Assembly: GCF_003575965.1 (NCBI RefSeq)
Contig: NZ_QWJJ01000022.1
Coordinates: 1 to 44,907 of the forward strand
Reading direction: 5' to 3'
Origin: Pseudooceanicola sediminis
Lineage (GTDB): Bacteria > Pseudomonadota > Alphaproteobacteria > Rhodobacterales > Rhodobacteraceae
DNA length: 44,907 nt
Shown piece after piece: positions 20,638 through 30,275 of this stretch. Position 1 is the stretch's first letter. Every line of letters begins with the position of its first letter. The position numbers were made by a program, and so were the translations under genes. The notes under the pieces were generated by a model that was given only the letters and a program-made list of their open reading frames with translations, was not told the DNA's origin and made no database searches.

Positions 20638-21699
20638 TCAGGCGTCTTCCTCCTCGTCACCGCTGAGCAGCAAAAGTTCGCCCGCCGTTTCAAGCGCGCG
20701 GACTTCGCTGACGACATCGCTCATGGCCTCTTCGCCGTCCTTGGCCTTGACCTTGCCGCGGTCCTTGACCTCTTCGCGGATGGAGTCGGCAAGGCGCGCA
20801 GACATGTTGCTGAGGATGTATTCTGCGGTCTTGGCGGCCTCCGGATCGGTGGACGCGGCGAGGGCGGTCACCAGAACGGCAGGATCGAGACCGCGCACGA
20901 TCTTGGGGATATCGCGCGGGGCAATGCGTTGCGGAATGTTGGTATAGGTGAAGATGGCCTTGCGGACCCGTTCGGCAAAATCCGAGTCGGTTTCATCAAG
21001 GCCGGTCAGAACATCGTCCCGTGTCGCCGCCGTCGAAAAGTTGAGGATGGCCCCCACGCGTTCCACCGGATCCTTGTCAAAGACGCTGTCGGCCACGGCA
21101 TCCAGCTGCGCCGCAAGGGAAATACCGATCCGGTCCAGCGATTCGGCGGTGATGCTGCTGGTCAGCGACACGGCATAGGTGATGCGCCGGGCCTTCGGGC
21201 CGGGCAGCATCGACAACAGTTTCGCCGCCTTGCCGGTGTCCAGCTTTGACAGCATGACCGCCGCGATTTCGGTGCTTTCGGATTCGAACACAGGCAGCAG
21301 TTTCTTGATGTCGAGCGCGCGCACGCGTTCCCATGGATCGCCTGACTGACGCACACCTGCCTCCTTGCGCAGGCGGGCGGCGGTGTGCGGGCTGATCTTG
21401 CCATCCAGCTGTGCCAGCGCCCCCGCCAGCCCCTTGGGAAAGGTCAGGCCCAGTTCTTCAAGCTCGACGATGAATTCGTCGATGACGTTGCCCAGCGTAT
21501 CGCGGTCGATATGGCGCATGGACCCGATCATCATCGTCAGGTCGACCTGCATGTCGTCCGGCAGTTCCTTCAGCGGCAGGTCCGTCCCGTGTTGCAGCAG
21601 CAGCCGGACGATGATTGCGGCCTTTTGCTTGCGGGTCAGCAGACCCGGTGCCGCCTGGGGCGTCGGCGAGAATTGTGCCAGCGGCGTCAGATTGCCCAT
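20638..21699 (-). CDS. fliG: flagellar motor switch protein FliG
   Basis: FliG sits in the flagellar C-ring and couples to the stator. The 353-residue protein starts LTRKQKAAIIVRLLLQHGTD (residues about 19-38), typical of the N-terminal domain. A helical middle domain follows, then a FliG C-terminal segment: GLDETDSDFAERVRKAIFTY and IAPRDIPKIVRGLDPAVL. An acidic tail (SGDEEEDA) ends it. The ATG at 21699 has GAGGGG just upstream; a longer frame from 21828 lacks support. No other flagellar gene is in the window, so it is solitary here. The family call is good, though divergence leaves open a FliG paralogue. Confidence 0.85.
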   Translation of the reverse strand: MGNLTPLAQFSPTPQAAPGLLTRKQKAAIIVRLLLQHGTDLPLKELPDDMQVDLTMMIGSMRHIDRDTLGNVIDEFIVELEELGLTFPKGLAGALAQLDGKISPHTAARLRKEAGVRQSGDPWERVRALDIKKLLPVFESESTEIAAVMLSKLDTGKAAKLLSMLPGPKARRITYAVSLTSSITAESLDRIGISLAAQLDAVADSVFDKDPVERVGAILNFSTAATRDDVLTGLDETDSDFAERVRKAIFTYTNIPQRIAPRDIPKIVRGLDPAVLVTALAASTDPEAAKTAEYILSNMSARLADSIREEVKDRGKVKAKDGEEAMSDVVSEVRALETAGELLLLSGDEEEDA

Positions 21700-21893
21700 G
21701 ATCCCCTCGTGTCTGGTTTCGGGCAGATAAACAGGGAAGGGTGAACAAAGGCTGAAAGGCGGCAGCACGACCGCGCGCGTTCGTCGCCTGACCGCTGCCC
21801 GGCGCGATGGTTGCAGGGGGGTAAACAATGCTCACGCCCGGCCGAACGCGCGCAAAGGCCGCCCGGTCGCCGCGCGTCAGCCTGATGCGCGCG

Positions 21894-22049
21894 TCAGCTT
21901 GACACGATGACGTCGCAGGTGCTGGTCTGGCTGTTCCATTGGGTTCCGCTGGCGCAGCTTTGTGCCTGGTGTTTTTCTGCGCAGGTCTGTTGGGCATGGC
22001 CCGCGACGGGCAGCAGGAACAGCGCGGAAATCACGATGCTTCGGATCAT
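21894..22049 (-). CDS. small secreted cysteine-containing protein
   Basis: This 51-residue gene is easily missed. It has a strong GGGAG ribosome site eight bases before the ATG and a clean signal peptide (MIRSIVISALFLLPVAGHA, cleaved before Gln20). A mature peptide of about 32 residues carries three cysteines (Cys23, Cys32, Cys45) and the motif SCASGTQWNSQTSTC. Very small exported proteins with a C-x-x-G-T-x-W-(x)n-C pattern are, to my recollection, found near purB in other Rhodobacteraceae and resemble a minimal chitin-binding-like knot. It follows purB on the same strand. The function is unknown. Confidence 0.7.
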   Translation of the reverse strand: MIRSIVISALFLLPVAGHAQQTCAEKHQAQSCASGTQWNSQTSTCDVIVSS

Positions 22050-22113
22050 GGCAATTCTCCCTGTGTTTCAGGCAGAATACCATGTTTTTGCACCATCACC
22101 TACGCTGTTTCAT

Positions 22114-22155
22114 GCGCGGCAAAGCCGCGCCGCAGGCCTCGATTCCGGCCTGCGG
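22114..22155 (-). terminator. possible purB transcript-end hairpins
   Basis: Two overlapping hairpins lie just after purB: CCGCAGGCC with GGCCTGCGG (22130-22155) and GCGCGGC-AAA-GCCGCGC (22114-22130). Neither has a T-run, so they may attenuate or protect rather than terminate before the small secreted gene. Confidence 0.4.
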
Positions 22156-22165
22156 GCGGCGGCGA

Positions 22166-23473
22166 TCAGGCCTCGCCGAAGACGCGTTTGAAAATCGTGT
22201 CGACGTGCTTGGTGTGATACCCGAGGTCGAATTTCTCTTCGATCTGGGCAGGGGTCAGGACCGCCGTGACCTCGGCGTCGCCCAGCAGCTCGGTCTTGAA
22301 ATCCTTGCCCTGTTCCCAGACCTTCATCGCGTTGCGCTGGACCAGGCGATAGCTGTCCTCGCGGCTGACGCCCGCCTGTGTCAGGGCCAGCAGAACGCGC
22401 TGGCTCATCACCAGTCCGCGGAACTTGTTCATGTTGGCCAGCATGTTCTCGGGGTAGATCACCAGTTTCTCGATCATGCCCGCAAGGCGGTTCAGCGCGA
22501 AATCCAGCGTCACGGTGGTGTCGGGGCCGATCGCACGTTCGACCGAGGAATGCGAGATGTCACGCTCATGCCAGAGGGTGACGTTCTCCAGCGCCGGGGT
22601 GACCGACATGCGCACCAGGCGGGCCAGGCCAGTCAGGTTTTCCGTCAGCACCGGGTTGCGCTTGTGCGGCATCGCGGAGGAGCCTTTCTGACCAGCCGAA
22701 AAGAACTCCTCGGCTTCCAGGACCTCGGTGCGCTGCATGTGGCGGACCTCGGTGGCGATGTTTTCCATCGACGACGCGATGACGCCCAGCGTGGCAAAGA
22801 ACATCGCGTGACGGTCGCGCGGGATCACCTGCGTCGAAATGGTTTCCGGGTTCAGGCCAAGCTGGGCGCAGACGTGTTCTTCGACGCGCGGGTCGATGTT
22901 TGCGAACGTGCCGACGGCACCGGAAATCGCGCCGGTGGCGATCTCTTCACGGGCGTTGACCAGGCGTTTGCGGCCCCGTTCCATCTCGGCATAGAAACGC
23001 GCAAAGGTCAGGCCCATGGTCGTCGGCTCGGCGTGGATGCCGTGGCTGCGCCCGATGCGCACGGTGTCCTTGTGTTCAAACGCGCGGGTTTTCAGCGCGG
23101 CCAGCACGCGGTCCATGTCGGCCAGCAGGATGTCGGCGGCGCGCGTCAGCTGGACGTTGAAACAGGTGTCCAGCACATCCGACGAGGTCATGCCTTGGTG
23201 TACGAAACGCGCCTGATCCGCCCCGACATGTTCGGCCAGGTGCGTCAGGAAGGCGATGACATCATGCTTGGTGACCGCCTCGATCTCGTCGATGCGGGCG
23301 ACGTTGAACTCGACGTCCTTTGCCTTCCAGACCGCATCGGCGTTTTCGCGCGGGATCACGCCCAGGTCGGCCATCGCGTCGCACGCGTGGGCCTCGATCT
23401 CGTACCAGATGCGGAACTTGGTCGCGGGCTCCCAGATCGCGGTCATTTCGGGGCGGGAATAGCGAGGGATCAT
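22166..23473 (-). CDS. purB: adenylosuccinate lyase
   Basis: PurB catalyses two fumarate-releasing steps of purine synthesis (SAICAR to AICAR and adenylosuccinate to AMP). The 435 residues contain the N-terminal MIPRYSRPEMTAIWEP block, the catalytic-histidine stretch GRSHGIHAEPTTMGL, and the superfamily signature GSSAMPHKRNP. Another expected block, TLWHERDISHSSVERAI, follows. The length matches bacterial PurB. AGGAG precedes the ATG at 23473. It is divergent from the DUF6314 gene. Confidence 0.97.
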   Translation of the reverse strand: MIPRYSRPEMTAIWEPATKFRIWYEIEAHACDAMADLGVIPRENADAVWKAKDVEFNVARIDEIEAVTKHDVIAFLTHLAEHVGADQARFVHQGMTSSDVLDTCFNVQLTRAADILLADMDRVLAALKTRAFEHKDTVRIGRSHGIHAEPTTMGLTFARFYAEMERGRKRLVNAREEIATGAISGAVGTFANIDPRVEEHVCAQLGLNPETISTQVIPRDRHAMFFATLGVIASSMENIATEVRHMQRTEVLEAEEFFSAGQKGSSAMPHKRNPVLTENLTGLARLVRMSVTPALENVTLWHERDISHSSVERAIGPDTTVTLDFALNRLAGMIEKLVIYPENMLANMNKFRGLVMSQRVLLALTQAGVSREDSYRLVQRNAMKVWEQGKDFKTELLGDAEVTAVLTPAQIEEKFDLGYHTKHVDTIFKRVFGEA

Positions 23474-23647
23474 CGGAGGCTCCTGGTGGTTTGGGCGCGC
23501 ACGGGGCGTTTCGGACCGGATCGAGGGCTGTCCCCGCGGACCGGAGGCTTTACGTCAACTTGCGCGGTCTTTACTGCCTTGACGCAAGGGCGGCAAGACC
23601 GCCGGACAAGGGATGCGACTGCGCAGGTTGATCGGGGAGGGGGCGTT

Positions 23648-24061
23648 GTGCCGGAACTGGCGGATTTCGAGGGCGATTGGCGGATCGAGCGCAGTGTGCG
23701 CAATGCCATGGGAGAGGATGCGCATTTTGCCGGGGTCGCCGCGTTCACGCCCGCACCCGGGGGCCTGCGCCTGACCGAAGCGGGAGAGATGCGGATCGGC
23801 ACGCAGGGGTTTCATGCCGAACGCCGCTACCTGTGGCAACAGGTCGACAACCTCATCCATGTGCGCTTTGACGATGGCCGGTTCTTTCACGCCTTTGACG
23901 CGCGCACTGTCACCCCCGCCGCGCACCACGATTGCGCCCCTGACGTCTATCGCGTGCACTATGATTTTTCCGCCTGGCCCACCTGGCGGGCAGAGTGGCA
24001 CGTGCGCGGCCCGCGCAAGGATTATCGCATGTGTTCACGCTATTTCCGCGATGCGGCATGA
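23648..24061 (+). CDS. DUF6314 family protein
   Basis: The 137-residue soluble protein is built of repeated beta-strand segments: LADFEGDWRIERSV, AERRYLWQQ, VRFDDGRFFHAFD, and a C-terminal YDFSAWPTWRAEWHVRGPRK. This is the pattern of DUF6314, a lipocalin-like small family common in Rhodobacterales and of unknown function. The GTG at 23648 is chosen because GGAGG stands six to ten bases upstream and the family usually begins near the DFEG motif. The open frame extends far upstream but there it is antisense to purB. Confidence 0.75.
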   Translation: MPELADFEGDWRIERSVRNAMGEDAHFAGVAAFTPAPGGLRLTEAGEMRIGTQGFHAERRYLWQQVDNLIHVRFDDGRFFHAFDARTVTPAAHHDCAPDVYRVHYDFSAWPTWRAEWHVRGPRKDYRMCSRYFRDAA

Positions 24062-24125
24062 GGCTTGATTGGCATCGCGGCGTCAGGCATTAAGGACGAA
24101 ATGAGGGATCCAAGGAGGAACAACC

Positions 24126-24740
24126 ATGTCCCAAGCCTCAGTTCGAGCATCCGACAAGGTGCTGAGCGAAGTTTTCGGCCCCCAGGAAGGCACCGCGCTG
24201 CGTCTCAAGCAGGTTGCGATGGTCTTTGTGGGCATTGCGGTTCTGGCGCTTGCCGCCAAGGTCCAGGTGCCGGTGCCAGGCTCGCCCGTTGCCATCAGCA
24301 TGGGCACATTTGCCGTGCTGAGCATTGGCGCGGCTTACGGCCCGCGTCTGGGTCTGACCACGATCATGGGCTGGATGCTGGTCGGGATGCTGGGCTTTGA
24401 CGTGTTCCAAAGCTCCTCTGCCGATCTGAACGGCATCAGCTACATGATGGGCTCGACCGGTGGCTACCTTGTTGGGTACGTGCTGGCGACGGTTCTGCTG
24501 GGCGTGCTGGCGCGTCGTGGCTGGGACAGGACGGTTCCGGGCATGGCGGCGGCGATGCTGCTGGGCAACGTGCTGATGTATGTGCCGGGCCTGTTGTGGC
24601 TGGGCACGCTCTATGGCTGGGACAAACCGATTCTGGCCTGGGGTCTGACCCCCTTCATCCTGGGTGATGTGCTCAAGCTGGCGCTGGCCGCGCTGGTGCT
24701 GCCGCTGGCATGGAAGGCGATCGGTCGCGCCCGCGGCTGA
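24126..24740 (+). CDS. bioY: biotin transporter BioY
   Basis: BioY is the substrate-binding membrane component of biotin uptake, working alone or with an ECF module. The 204-residue protein has about six helices. Family features include KVQVPVPGSPVAISMGTFAV, GGYLVGYVLA and the late PFILGDVLKLALAAL segment. The ribosome site AAGGAGG is excellent. No bioM/bioN genes are beside it, so solitary function or a shared ECF module is likely. A terminator follows at 24774. Confidence 0.93.
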   Translation: MSQASVRASDKVLSEVFGPQEGTALRLKQVAMVFVGIAVLALAAKVQVPVPGSPVAISMGTFAVLSIGAAYGPRLGLTTIMGWMLVGMLGFDVFQSSSADLNGISYMMGSTGGYLVGYVLATVLLGVLARRGWDRTVPGMAAAMLLGNVLMYVPGLLWLGTLYGWDKPILAWGLTPFILGDVLKLALAALVLPLAWKAIGRARG

Positions 24741-24773
24741 TGCCGCATCTCCGCAGGCCAGACAGTATTGTGG

Positions 24774-24799
24774 AAAGGGCGTCCTTCGGGGCGCCCTTT
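24774..24799 (+). terminator. bioY terminator
   Basis: AAAGGGCG pairs with CGCCCTTT over a ten-base loop and continues into TTTTT, an intrinsic terminator 34 bases past the bioY stop. Confidence 0.85.
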
Positions 24800-24848
24800 T
24801 TCATGGGCGGCTCTTTTCCTGTCCGGTGGCGCGGTCTAGCCTGCGCCC

Positions 24849-25610
24849 ATGACAGAGATCCTGCAATCCCGCCTGCCGTATGACATTGCGAACCGCCTGC
24901 CGGGGACCGCGCCGATGGATCCTGCCGACTGGATCATGGTCGACGATGCCTTTGCCGGCCAGATGGCGCTGCGCGACACGCTGATCGCCACGCGGCCGGC
25001 CGAGGTGCTGGCGCTTGACGATGGCGCCCGCCCGGCCGCGCAGGAACTGCTGGACACGGTGCTGGGCATCCTGGCGCAGCGTGCCGATCATGTCGTGCGC
25101 GACGATGGTGTCACGCGCCCTGACGGGGTGACGGTCCCGCTGGATCACGCCAGGCCGATGGCGACACTGGGGCGTCTGTTGCAGCAGGATCTGTGCCTGA
25201 TGGAAAAGCGCGGCGGGGCCGAGCATCTGTTGACCGGGGCGGTCCTGTGCTTTCCGGCCTATTGGCGGCTGGCGGAAAAGTTCATGCGCCCGATGACTGC
25301 CATCCACATCCCCGTACCCGAATATGACGAGGCCCTTGCGCGGCGGGTGCAGCGGCTGTTCGATGGCATCCAGGTGGGCCGCCCCATGTGGCGCGCGAAC
25401 GAATTGCGCCGCGATGACCCCGGCCTGTTTCAGCCCCGTGGCGAAGAGGAAAAGCGCGCGCACCGCATTGCCCCCGCGGGCCGGTATCTGCGCAGCGAAC
25501 GCCAGAGCCTGTGGCGCCTGCCGCAATCGCGGGCGGTGGTCTTTGGCATCCACACACACATGGTGCGGATGCCCCACGACGATACTGGCGCGCCTAGTTC
25601 TGCCGTCTGA
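24849..25610 (+). CDS. DUF3445 heme-dependent oxidative N-demethylase-like protein
   Basis: The 253-residue protein matches the DUF3445 family, whose studied member is the heme alpha-subunit of the dimethylamine oxidative N-demethylase of Pseudomonas mendocina. Visible landmarks are the N-terminal LQSRLPYDI, MDPADWIMVDD, the central LTGAVLCFPAYWRLAEKF with IHIPVPEYD, and the C-terminal RYLRSERQSLWRLPQS. Rhodobacterales commonly carry this alone, without the other demethylase subunits, as here. The substrate is unknown. Its end overlaps the convergent GH25 gene by 17 bases. Confidence 0.85.
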   Translation: MTEILQSRLPYDIANRLPGTAPMDPADWIMVDDAFAGQMALRDTLIATRPAEVLALDDGARPAAQELLDTVLGILAQRADHVVRDDGVTRPDGVTVPLDHARPMATLGRLLQQDLCLMEKRGGAEHLLTGAVLCFPAYWRLAEKFMRPMTAIHIPVPEYDEALARRVQRLFDGIQVGRPMWRANELRRDDPGLFQPRGEEEKRAHRIAPAGRYLRSERQSLWRLPQSRAVVFGIHTHMVRMPHDDTGAPSSAV

Positions 25611-26433
25611 GGGCCAGCCATAGCTGCCAGCTTCGGATATCCCCGGCGAAGACGTTCAGATCGACAATGCCGTTGACCCCGGACGCCACGCCGGTGCCCG
25701 TGTATTGCCAAAATGTCCACCGTTCGCCCGGATAGCGTTCCGAGGGGTGGCCAGCGACCGACCGCAGCCAGAAATCGTAGCCGACCAGCGCACCCAGGTC
25801 GTTTTCGGCATAGAAATCGGGCGTGGTATAGATGACGGGCGCCGTACCGTAATGGCGTTCGATCACGTTGGTGAATTGCCGGATGTCGGCCCGCACCGTT
25901 GCGGCGTCGGGCCGGCGCGGACAGGTCTTGGACTGGTGGTTCCATTCCATGTCCAGCAAGGGCGGCAGGTCGCCGGAAACGGCGGGAACGTTCTTGATGA
26001 ACCACTCGGCCTGCTCGACCGGGGTGCGGCAGAAATAATAGAAGTGATAGCCACCGACCGGCACCCCGGCGGCGCGGGCGCGCGGCGCGTTCACGGCAAA
26101 GCCGCTGTCGATGTGGTCGCCGCCTTCGGTTGCCTTGAGCCAGGCAAAATTCACACCCGACCGGCGCGCGGTGAACCAGTCGATCTCGCCCTGATAGCGC
26201 GAGGCATCGATGCCGTGCACGGGATAGCGATCAGGCGTTATGCCTTCCCATTCGATGGGTTTGGTGTCTCCGAAATTGGCCGGAATGCCCGGTGTGCGGT
26301 GGTCTGCGGCATTCAGGGGGCGCGGGTCCGCAAGGCGCCCGCGCGAGGGTTCGTCGCGCGAACACCCCAGCAGAACTGATGCCGCAAGTAACAGGGCGGC
26401 TCCGGCGTTTAGCCGACACATAAAAACCCGCAT
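25594..26433 (-). CDS. GH25 lysozyme-like lipoprotein
   Basis: The 279-residue protein is predicted to be a lipoprotein: hydrophobic h-region, then lipobox VLLGC with the lipidated Cys24. From about residue 72 comes the glycoside hydrolase family 25 fold: VHGIDASRYQGEIDW (catalytic-type Asp76), FAWLKATEGG, GGYHFYYFC and PPLLDMEWN with the acidic pair. GH25 enzymes cleave the MurNAc-GlcNAc bond of peptidoglycan, so a cell-wall role in the periplasm is likely. It is followed by the convergent DUF3445 gene. Confidence 0.88.
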   Translation of the reverse strand: MRVFMCRLNAGAALLLAASVLLGCSRDEPSRGRLADPRPLNAADHRTPGIPANFGDTKPIEWEGITPDRYPVHGIDASRYQGEIDWFTARRSGVNFAWLKATEGGDHIDSGFAVNAPRARAAGVPVGGYHFYYFCRTPVEQAEWFIKNVPAVSGDLPPLLDMEWNHQSKTCPRRPDAATVRADIRQFTNVIERHYGTAPVIYTTPDFYAENDLGALVGYDFWLRSVAGHPSERYPGERWTFWQYTGTGVASGVNGIVDLNVFAGDIRSWQLWLALRRQN

Positions 26434-26608
26434 TCAGAAATCCTTTGCCTCCGATGTATCTTTCGCTCGACCTAGCGCGGAGTTCTGATCTGTGTACCGT
26501 TGCGGTGCAATGACTTGCGCGATTTCCCGGAAACTTTGGACCGGGCGGCGGACTGCCCTACACGCGCCGCGCTCCACTGCGTGCCGACCGGGGTATGGCA
26601 AACGAAAA

Positions 26609-26630
26609 GGGGCGCCCCTAAGGGCGCCCC
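26609..26630 (-). terminator. glnA terminator
   Basis: GGGGCGCCC pairs perfectly with GGGCGCCCC around a four-base loop (CTAA), 24 bases after the glnA stop. The minus-strand transcript continues into TTTTCGTTT. Confidence 0.88.
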
Positions 26631-26653
26631 GACATCTGCATGATCGGTTCGGA

Positions 26654-28060
26654 TCAGCAGCTGTAGTACAGTTTGAATTCGATGGGGTGCGGCATCGTTT
26701 CGTAGGCCAGCATCTCTTCGGTCTTCAGGTCGATATAGCCCTGGATCTGATCCTTGGTGAACACGTCACCGGCCAGCAGGAAGTCCATGTCCTTCTCCAG
26801 CTCGTCCAGCGCTTCGCGCAGCGAACCGCAGACGGTCGGGATGTCGGCCAGCTCTTCGGGGGGCAGGTCGTACAGGTTCTTGTCCATGGCGTCGCCGGGG
26901 TGGATCTTGTTCTTGATCCCGTCCAGGCCGGCCATCAACAGCGCCGCGAAGCACAGGTAGGGGTTCGCCGACGGATCGGGGAAGCGCGCTTCGACACGTT
27001 TTGCCTTGGGCGATTCCGACCACGGAATACGAACGCAGCCCGAACGGTTGCGGGCCGAATAGGCGCGCAGCACGGGGGCCTCGAAACCGGGGACCAGACG
27101 CTTGTAGGAGTTGGTGCCGGGGTTGGTGAAGGCGTTCAGGGCCTTGGCGTGCTTGAGGATACCACCGATGTAGTACAGCGCCTCGTCCGACAGATCGGCA
27201 TACTTGTCGCCAGCAAACAGCGGCTTGCCGTCTTTCCAGATCGACATGTTCACGTGCATGCCCGACCCGTTGTCGCCGTAGATCGGCTTCGGCATGAAGG
27301 TTGCCGACTTGCCATAGGCCTGTGCCACGTTGTGGATCACGTACTTGTACTTCTGGATCTCGTCGGCCTGCTTGGTCAGCGTGCCGAAGATCAGGCCCAG
27401 TTCGTGCTGCGAGGAGGCAACCTCGTGGTGGTGCTTGTCAACCTTCATGCCCATGCGCTTCATGGTCGAGAGCATTTCGGCACGGATGTCCTGCGCGTCA
27501 TCGATCGGGTTGACCGGGAAATAGCCGCCCTTCACGCCGGGACGGTGGCCGGTGTTGCCCATCTCGTAATCCGTGTCGGTGTTCCATGCGGCGTCGATCG
27601 CGTCGACTTCAAAGGACACCTTGTTCATTTCAACGGAGTATTTCACGTTGTCGAACAGGAAGAATTCCGCTTCGGGGCCCATGTAGGCCGCGTCACCGAT
27701 GCCCGAGGATACAAGGTATGCTTCGGCTTTCTCGGCGGTGCCGCGCGGGTCGCGGTCGTAGGCTTCACCGGTGTCGGGTTCGACGACCGAGCAATGGATG
27801 CAGACGGTTTTCTCCGCGTAGAACGGATCCAGATAGGCCGACTCGGTGTCGGGCATCAGTTTCATGTCGGAAGCTTCGATCGACTTCCAGCCCGCGATCG
27901 ACGAGCCGTCGAACATGAAGCCTTCTTCGAGGAAATCTTCGTCCACCAGATCGGCAACAACCGTGACGTGTTGCAGTTTGCCGCGCGGATCGGTGAAGCG
28001 GATGTCGACGTAGGCGACGTCCTCATCCTTGATCAGTTTGAGAACCTTGTCCTTGCTCAT
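26654..28060 (-). CDS. glnA: type I glutamine synthetase
   Basis: GlnA makes glutamine from glutamate, ammonia and ATP. The 468-residue protein is the dodecameric GSI-beta type: [29 protein letters not shown], the [22 protein letters not shown]/glutamate region, and NRSGCVRIP. Tyr397 in NLYDLPPEE is the adenylylation site, at the same number as in E. coli, so activity should be controlled by GlnE. It lies 42 bases after glnB in one operon, the usual alphaproteobacterial arrangement that ties nitrogen sensing to assimilation. Confidence 0.98.
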   Translation of the reverse strand: MSKDKVLKLIKDEDVAYVDIRFTDPRGKLQHVTVVADLVDEDFLEEGFMFDGSSIAGWKSIEASDMKLMPDTESAYLDPFYAEKTVCIHCSVVEPDTGEAYDRDPRGTAEKAEAYLVSSGIGDAAYMGPEAEFFLFDNVKYSVEMNKVSFEVDAIDAAWNTDTDYEMGNTGHRPGVKGGYFPVNPIDDAQDIRAEMLSTMKRMGMKVDKHHHEVASSQHELGLIFGTLTKQADEIQKYKYVIHNVAQAYGKSATFMPKPIYGDNGSGMHVNMSIWKDGKPLFAGDKYADLSDEALYYIGGILKHAKALNAFTNPGTNSYKRLVPGFEAPVLRAYSARNRSGCVRIPWSESPKAKRVEARFPDPSANPYLCFAALLMAGLDGIKNKIHPGDAMDKNLYDLPPEELADIPTVCGSLREALDELEKDMDFLLAGDVFTKDQIQGYIDLKTEEMLAYETMPHPIEFKLYYSC

Positions 28061-28102
28061 TCCCTTTTCCCTTCGGTTTTGAGTCTCTTAGAATGCGCTG
28101 CT

Positions 28103-28471
<369 letters not shown>

Positions 28472-28598
28472 TCAGAACACTTTCACGGCGCCCTAACAAT
28501 TGAGTAATGTGAAACCGGGGGAAGAGGCCAGAGGCCACGGGAAAAAGCCGCAAGAATACTGTGCATGTCGATTAAATTATGGGCAATATGAAAAACGC

Positions 28599-30158
28599 AT
28601 GTCGAAACTGATGACGGGCGGCCAGATGCGGGACGCCGAAAAGGCCGCAATACGTACTGGCAAGGTCACCGGAGCCACCCTGATGCAGCGTGCCGGGCAG
28701 GGGGTCTTCGACGCAATTTCAAAGCGTTGGCCGGATCTCGCGATGCGCCGTGGTACACGGGCGCTGATTCTGTGCGGACCGGGCAACAATGGCGGCGACG
28801 GCTTTGTCGTGGCGTGTCTTCTGGCCTCCGCGGGCTGGTCCGTCGACGTTGCGCTGCTGGGCGATCCGGCACGCCTGCCCCCGGATGCGGCGGCAAATCA
28901 TGCGAAATGGGTCGATGGCGGACGCCACCCGGTGTGGCCGCTGGCCGACGTGGCGGGGCTGATCGGACGTGACGGCGGGCATGACCTGATGGTCGACGCC
29001 CTGTTCGGAACCGGCCTCAGCCGCGCCGTGGCAGAGGATGTCATGCAGGTCTTGCGCCTGGCGATCGGGCGGGCAGGTCACTCGGTCGCCATTGATATCC
29101 TGTCGGGTCTTTGCGCCGACAGCGGCAGATGGCTGGGCGCCGACGCAGGCCTGTCGGTCGACCTGACGGTGACGTTTCACATCGCGCGGCCGGGTCATGT
29201 GCTGTCTGCCGGGGCCACGGCCACCCGGGCGTTGCGGATCGTCGACATCGGCTTACCCGCGCCCTCTGCCTCTCAGAATGATACGCTGGCGCAGCTGATT
29301 GACTCCTCCGGTGACGTCGCCAGTGTCGCGCACAAGGATCCCGCCGCGCACAAGTTCGGGTCGGGTCACGCGCTGGTGCTTTCGGGCGGGGCCGGGCGCA
29401 CCGGCGCGGCCCGGCTGGCCGCCCGTGCCGCGCTGCGGATCGGGGCAGGGCTGGTGACGCTCGGCGTGCCCCCCGCCGCCCAGCAGGAGGTGGCCTGCCA
29501 GATCACCGCACTGATGCTGGCCCGCGTGCCCGATGCCCCGGCGCTTGTCGCATTGCTGCACGACCACCGCCTTTCGGCCCTCTGCCTCGGGCCGGGGTTG
29601 GGTATCGGGGCGCGCACCCGTGCCCTTGTTGTCGCGGCCTTGCAGGCCGACCGCGCAGTGGTGCTGGATGCCGACGCGCTGACCTCGTTTTCTGATGACC
29701 CCGAAGCCCTCTTCGATCTGTCGCGCGGCACGCGAACCGTTCTGACCCCCCACGGAGGAGAGTTCGCGCGCCTTTTCCCCGACCTGGCCGAGCGTCTGGC
29801 GGCCACGCCAGCGACCGGCCCGGCCTGGTCCCGGCTGGACGCGGTGCAGGCCGCGTCGGCGCGGGCAGGGTGCACGGTCCTGCTCAAGGGCGCCGATACC
29901 GTGATCGCCGCGCCTGACGCCCCGGTGCATGTGCACGCCGCCTGTCGCGGTCGCGCGGCGCCATGGCTGGCGACGGCCGGGGCGGGGGATGTTCTGGCGG
30001 GGCTGATCACCGGCCTTCTGGCGCGCGGGCAGGCGCCACTCGATGCGGCGGCCCGGGCGGCCTGGTTACATGTCGAATGCGCCCGCCACGTCGGGCCGGG
30101 TTTGATCGCCGAAGATCTGCCCGAGGCCCTGCCGGGGGTTCTGCGCGCCCTGATCTGA
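28599..30158 (+). CDS. nnr: bifunctional NAD(P)HX epimerase/dehydratase
   Basis: The enzyme repairs hydrated NADH and NADPH. The N-terminal YjeF epimerase domain (about 1-220) has LMQRAGQGVF and the loop GPGNNGGDG at residues 60-68. The C-terminal ADP-dependent dehydratase domain (about 230-519) has VLTPHGGEFARLFP and the ribokinase-like TAGAGDVLAGLITG. The 519-residue length from the ATG at 28599 fits; the frame is open back to 28500, but that region lacks family sequence. No strong ribosome site is seen at 28599, so the ATG at 28611 is possible. It is divergent from glnB. Its stop directly abuts tandem repeats. Confidence 0.93.
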   Translation: MSKLMTGGQMRDAEKAAIRTGKVTGATLMQRAGQGVFDAISKRWPDLAMRRGTRALILCGPGNNGGDGFVVACLLASAGWSVDVALLGDPARLPPDAAANHAKWVDGGRHPVWPLADVAGLIGRDGGHDLMVDALFGTGLSRAVAEDVMQVLRLAIGRAGHSVAIDILSGLCADSGRWLGADAGLSVDLTVTFHIARPGHVLSAGATATRALRIVDIGLPAPSASQNDTLAQLIDSSGDVASVAHKDPAAHKFGSGHALVLSGGAGRTGAARLAARAALRIGAGLVTLGVPPAAQQEVACQITALMLARVPDAPALVALLHDHRLSALCLGPGLGIGARTRALVVAALQADRAVVLDADALTSFSDDPEALFDLSRGTRTVLTPHGGEFARLFPDLAERLAATPATGPAWSRLDAVQAASARAGCTVLLKGADTVIAAPDAPVHVHAACRGRAAPWLATAGAGDVLAGLITGLLARGQAPLDAAARAAWLHVECARHVGPGLIAEDLPEALPGVLRALI

Positions 30159-30163
30159 TCACC

Positions 30164-30261
30164 GTACCGATCTGAGTGTACCGATCTGAGCGTACCGATC
30201 TCGCCGTGACCACATTGTTGTGCCGATCTCAGCGTTCCGACTTGACCGCGCCGATCTCGCC
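30164..30261. repeat. 14-base tandem repeat, seven units
   Basis: Seven consecutive 14-base units start six bases after the nnr stop. The first three are near-perfect (GTACCGATCTGAGC type). The fourth is very degenerate, and units five to seven keep a CCGATCT-like core. Phase is kept exactly through all seven, showing decay by point mutation rather than by insertions or deletions. Confidence 0.9.
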
Positions 30262-30275
30262 GGTCTGTGCGCCGT

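Noticed and set aside
23470-23802. Minus-strand frames opposite the DUF6314 gene
   Set aside because: No motifs or ribosome sites; the plus-strand protein matches a family.
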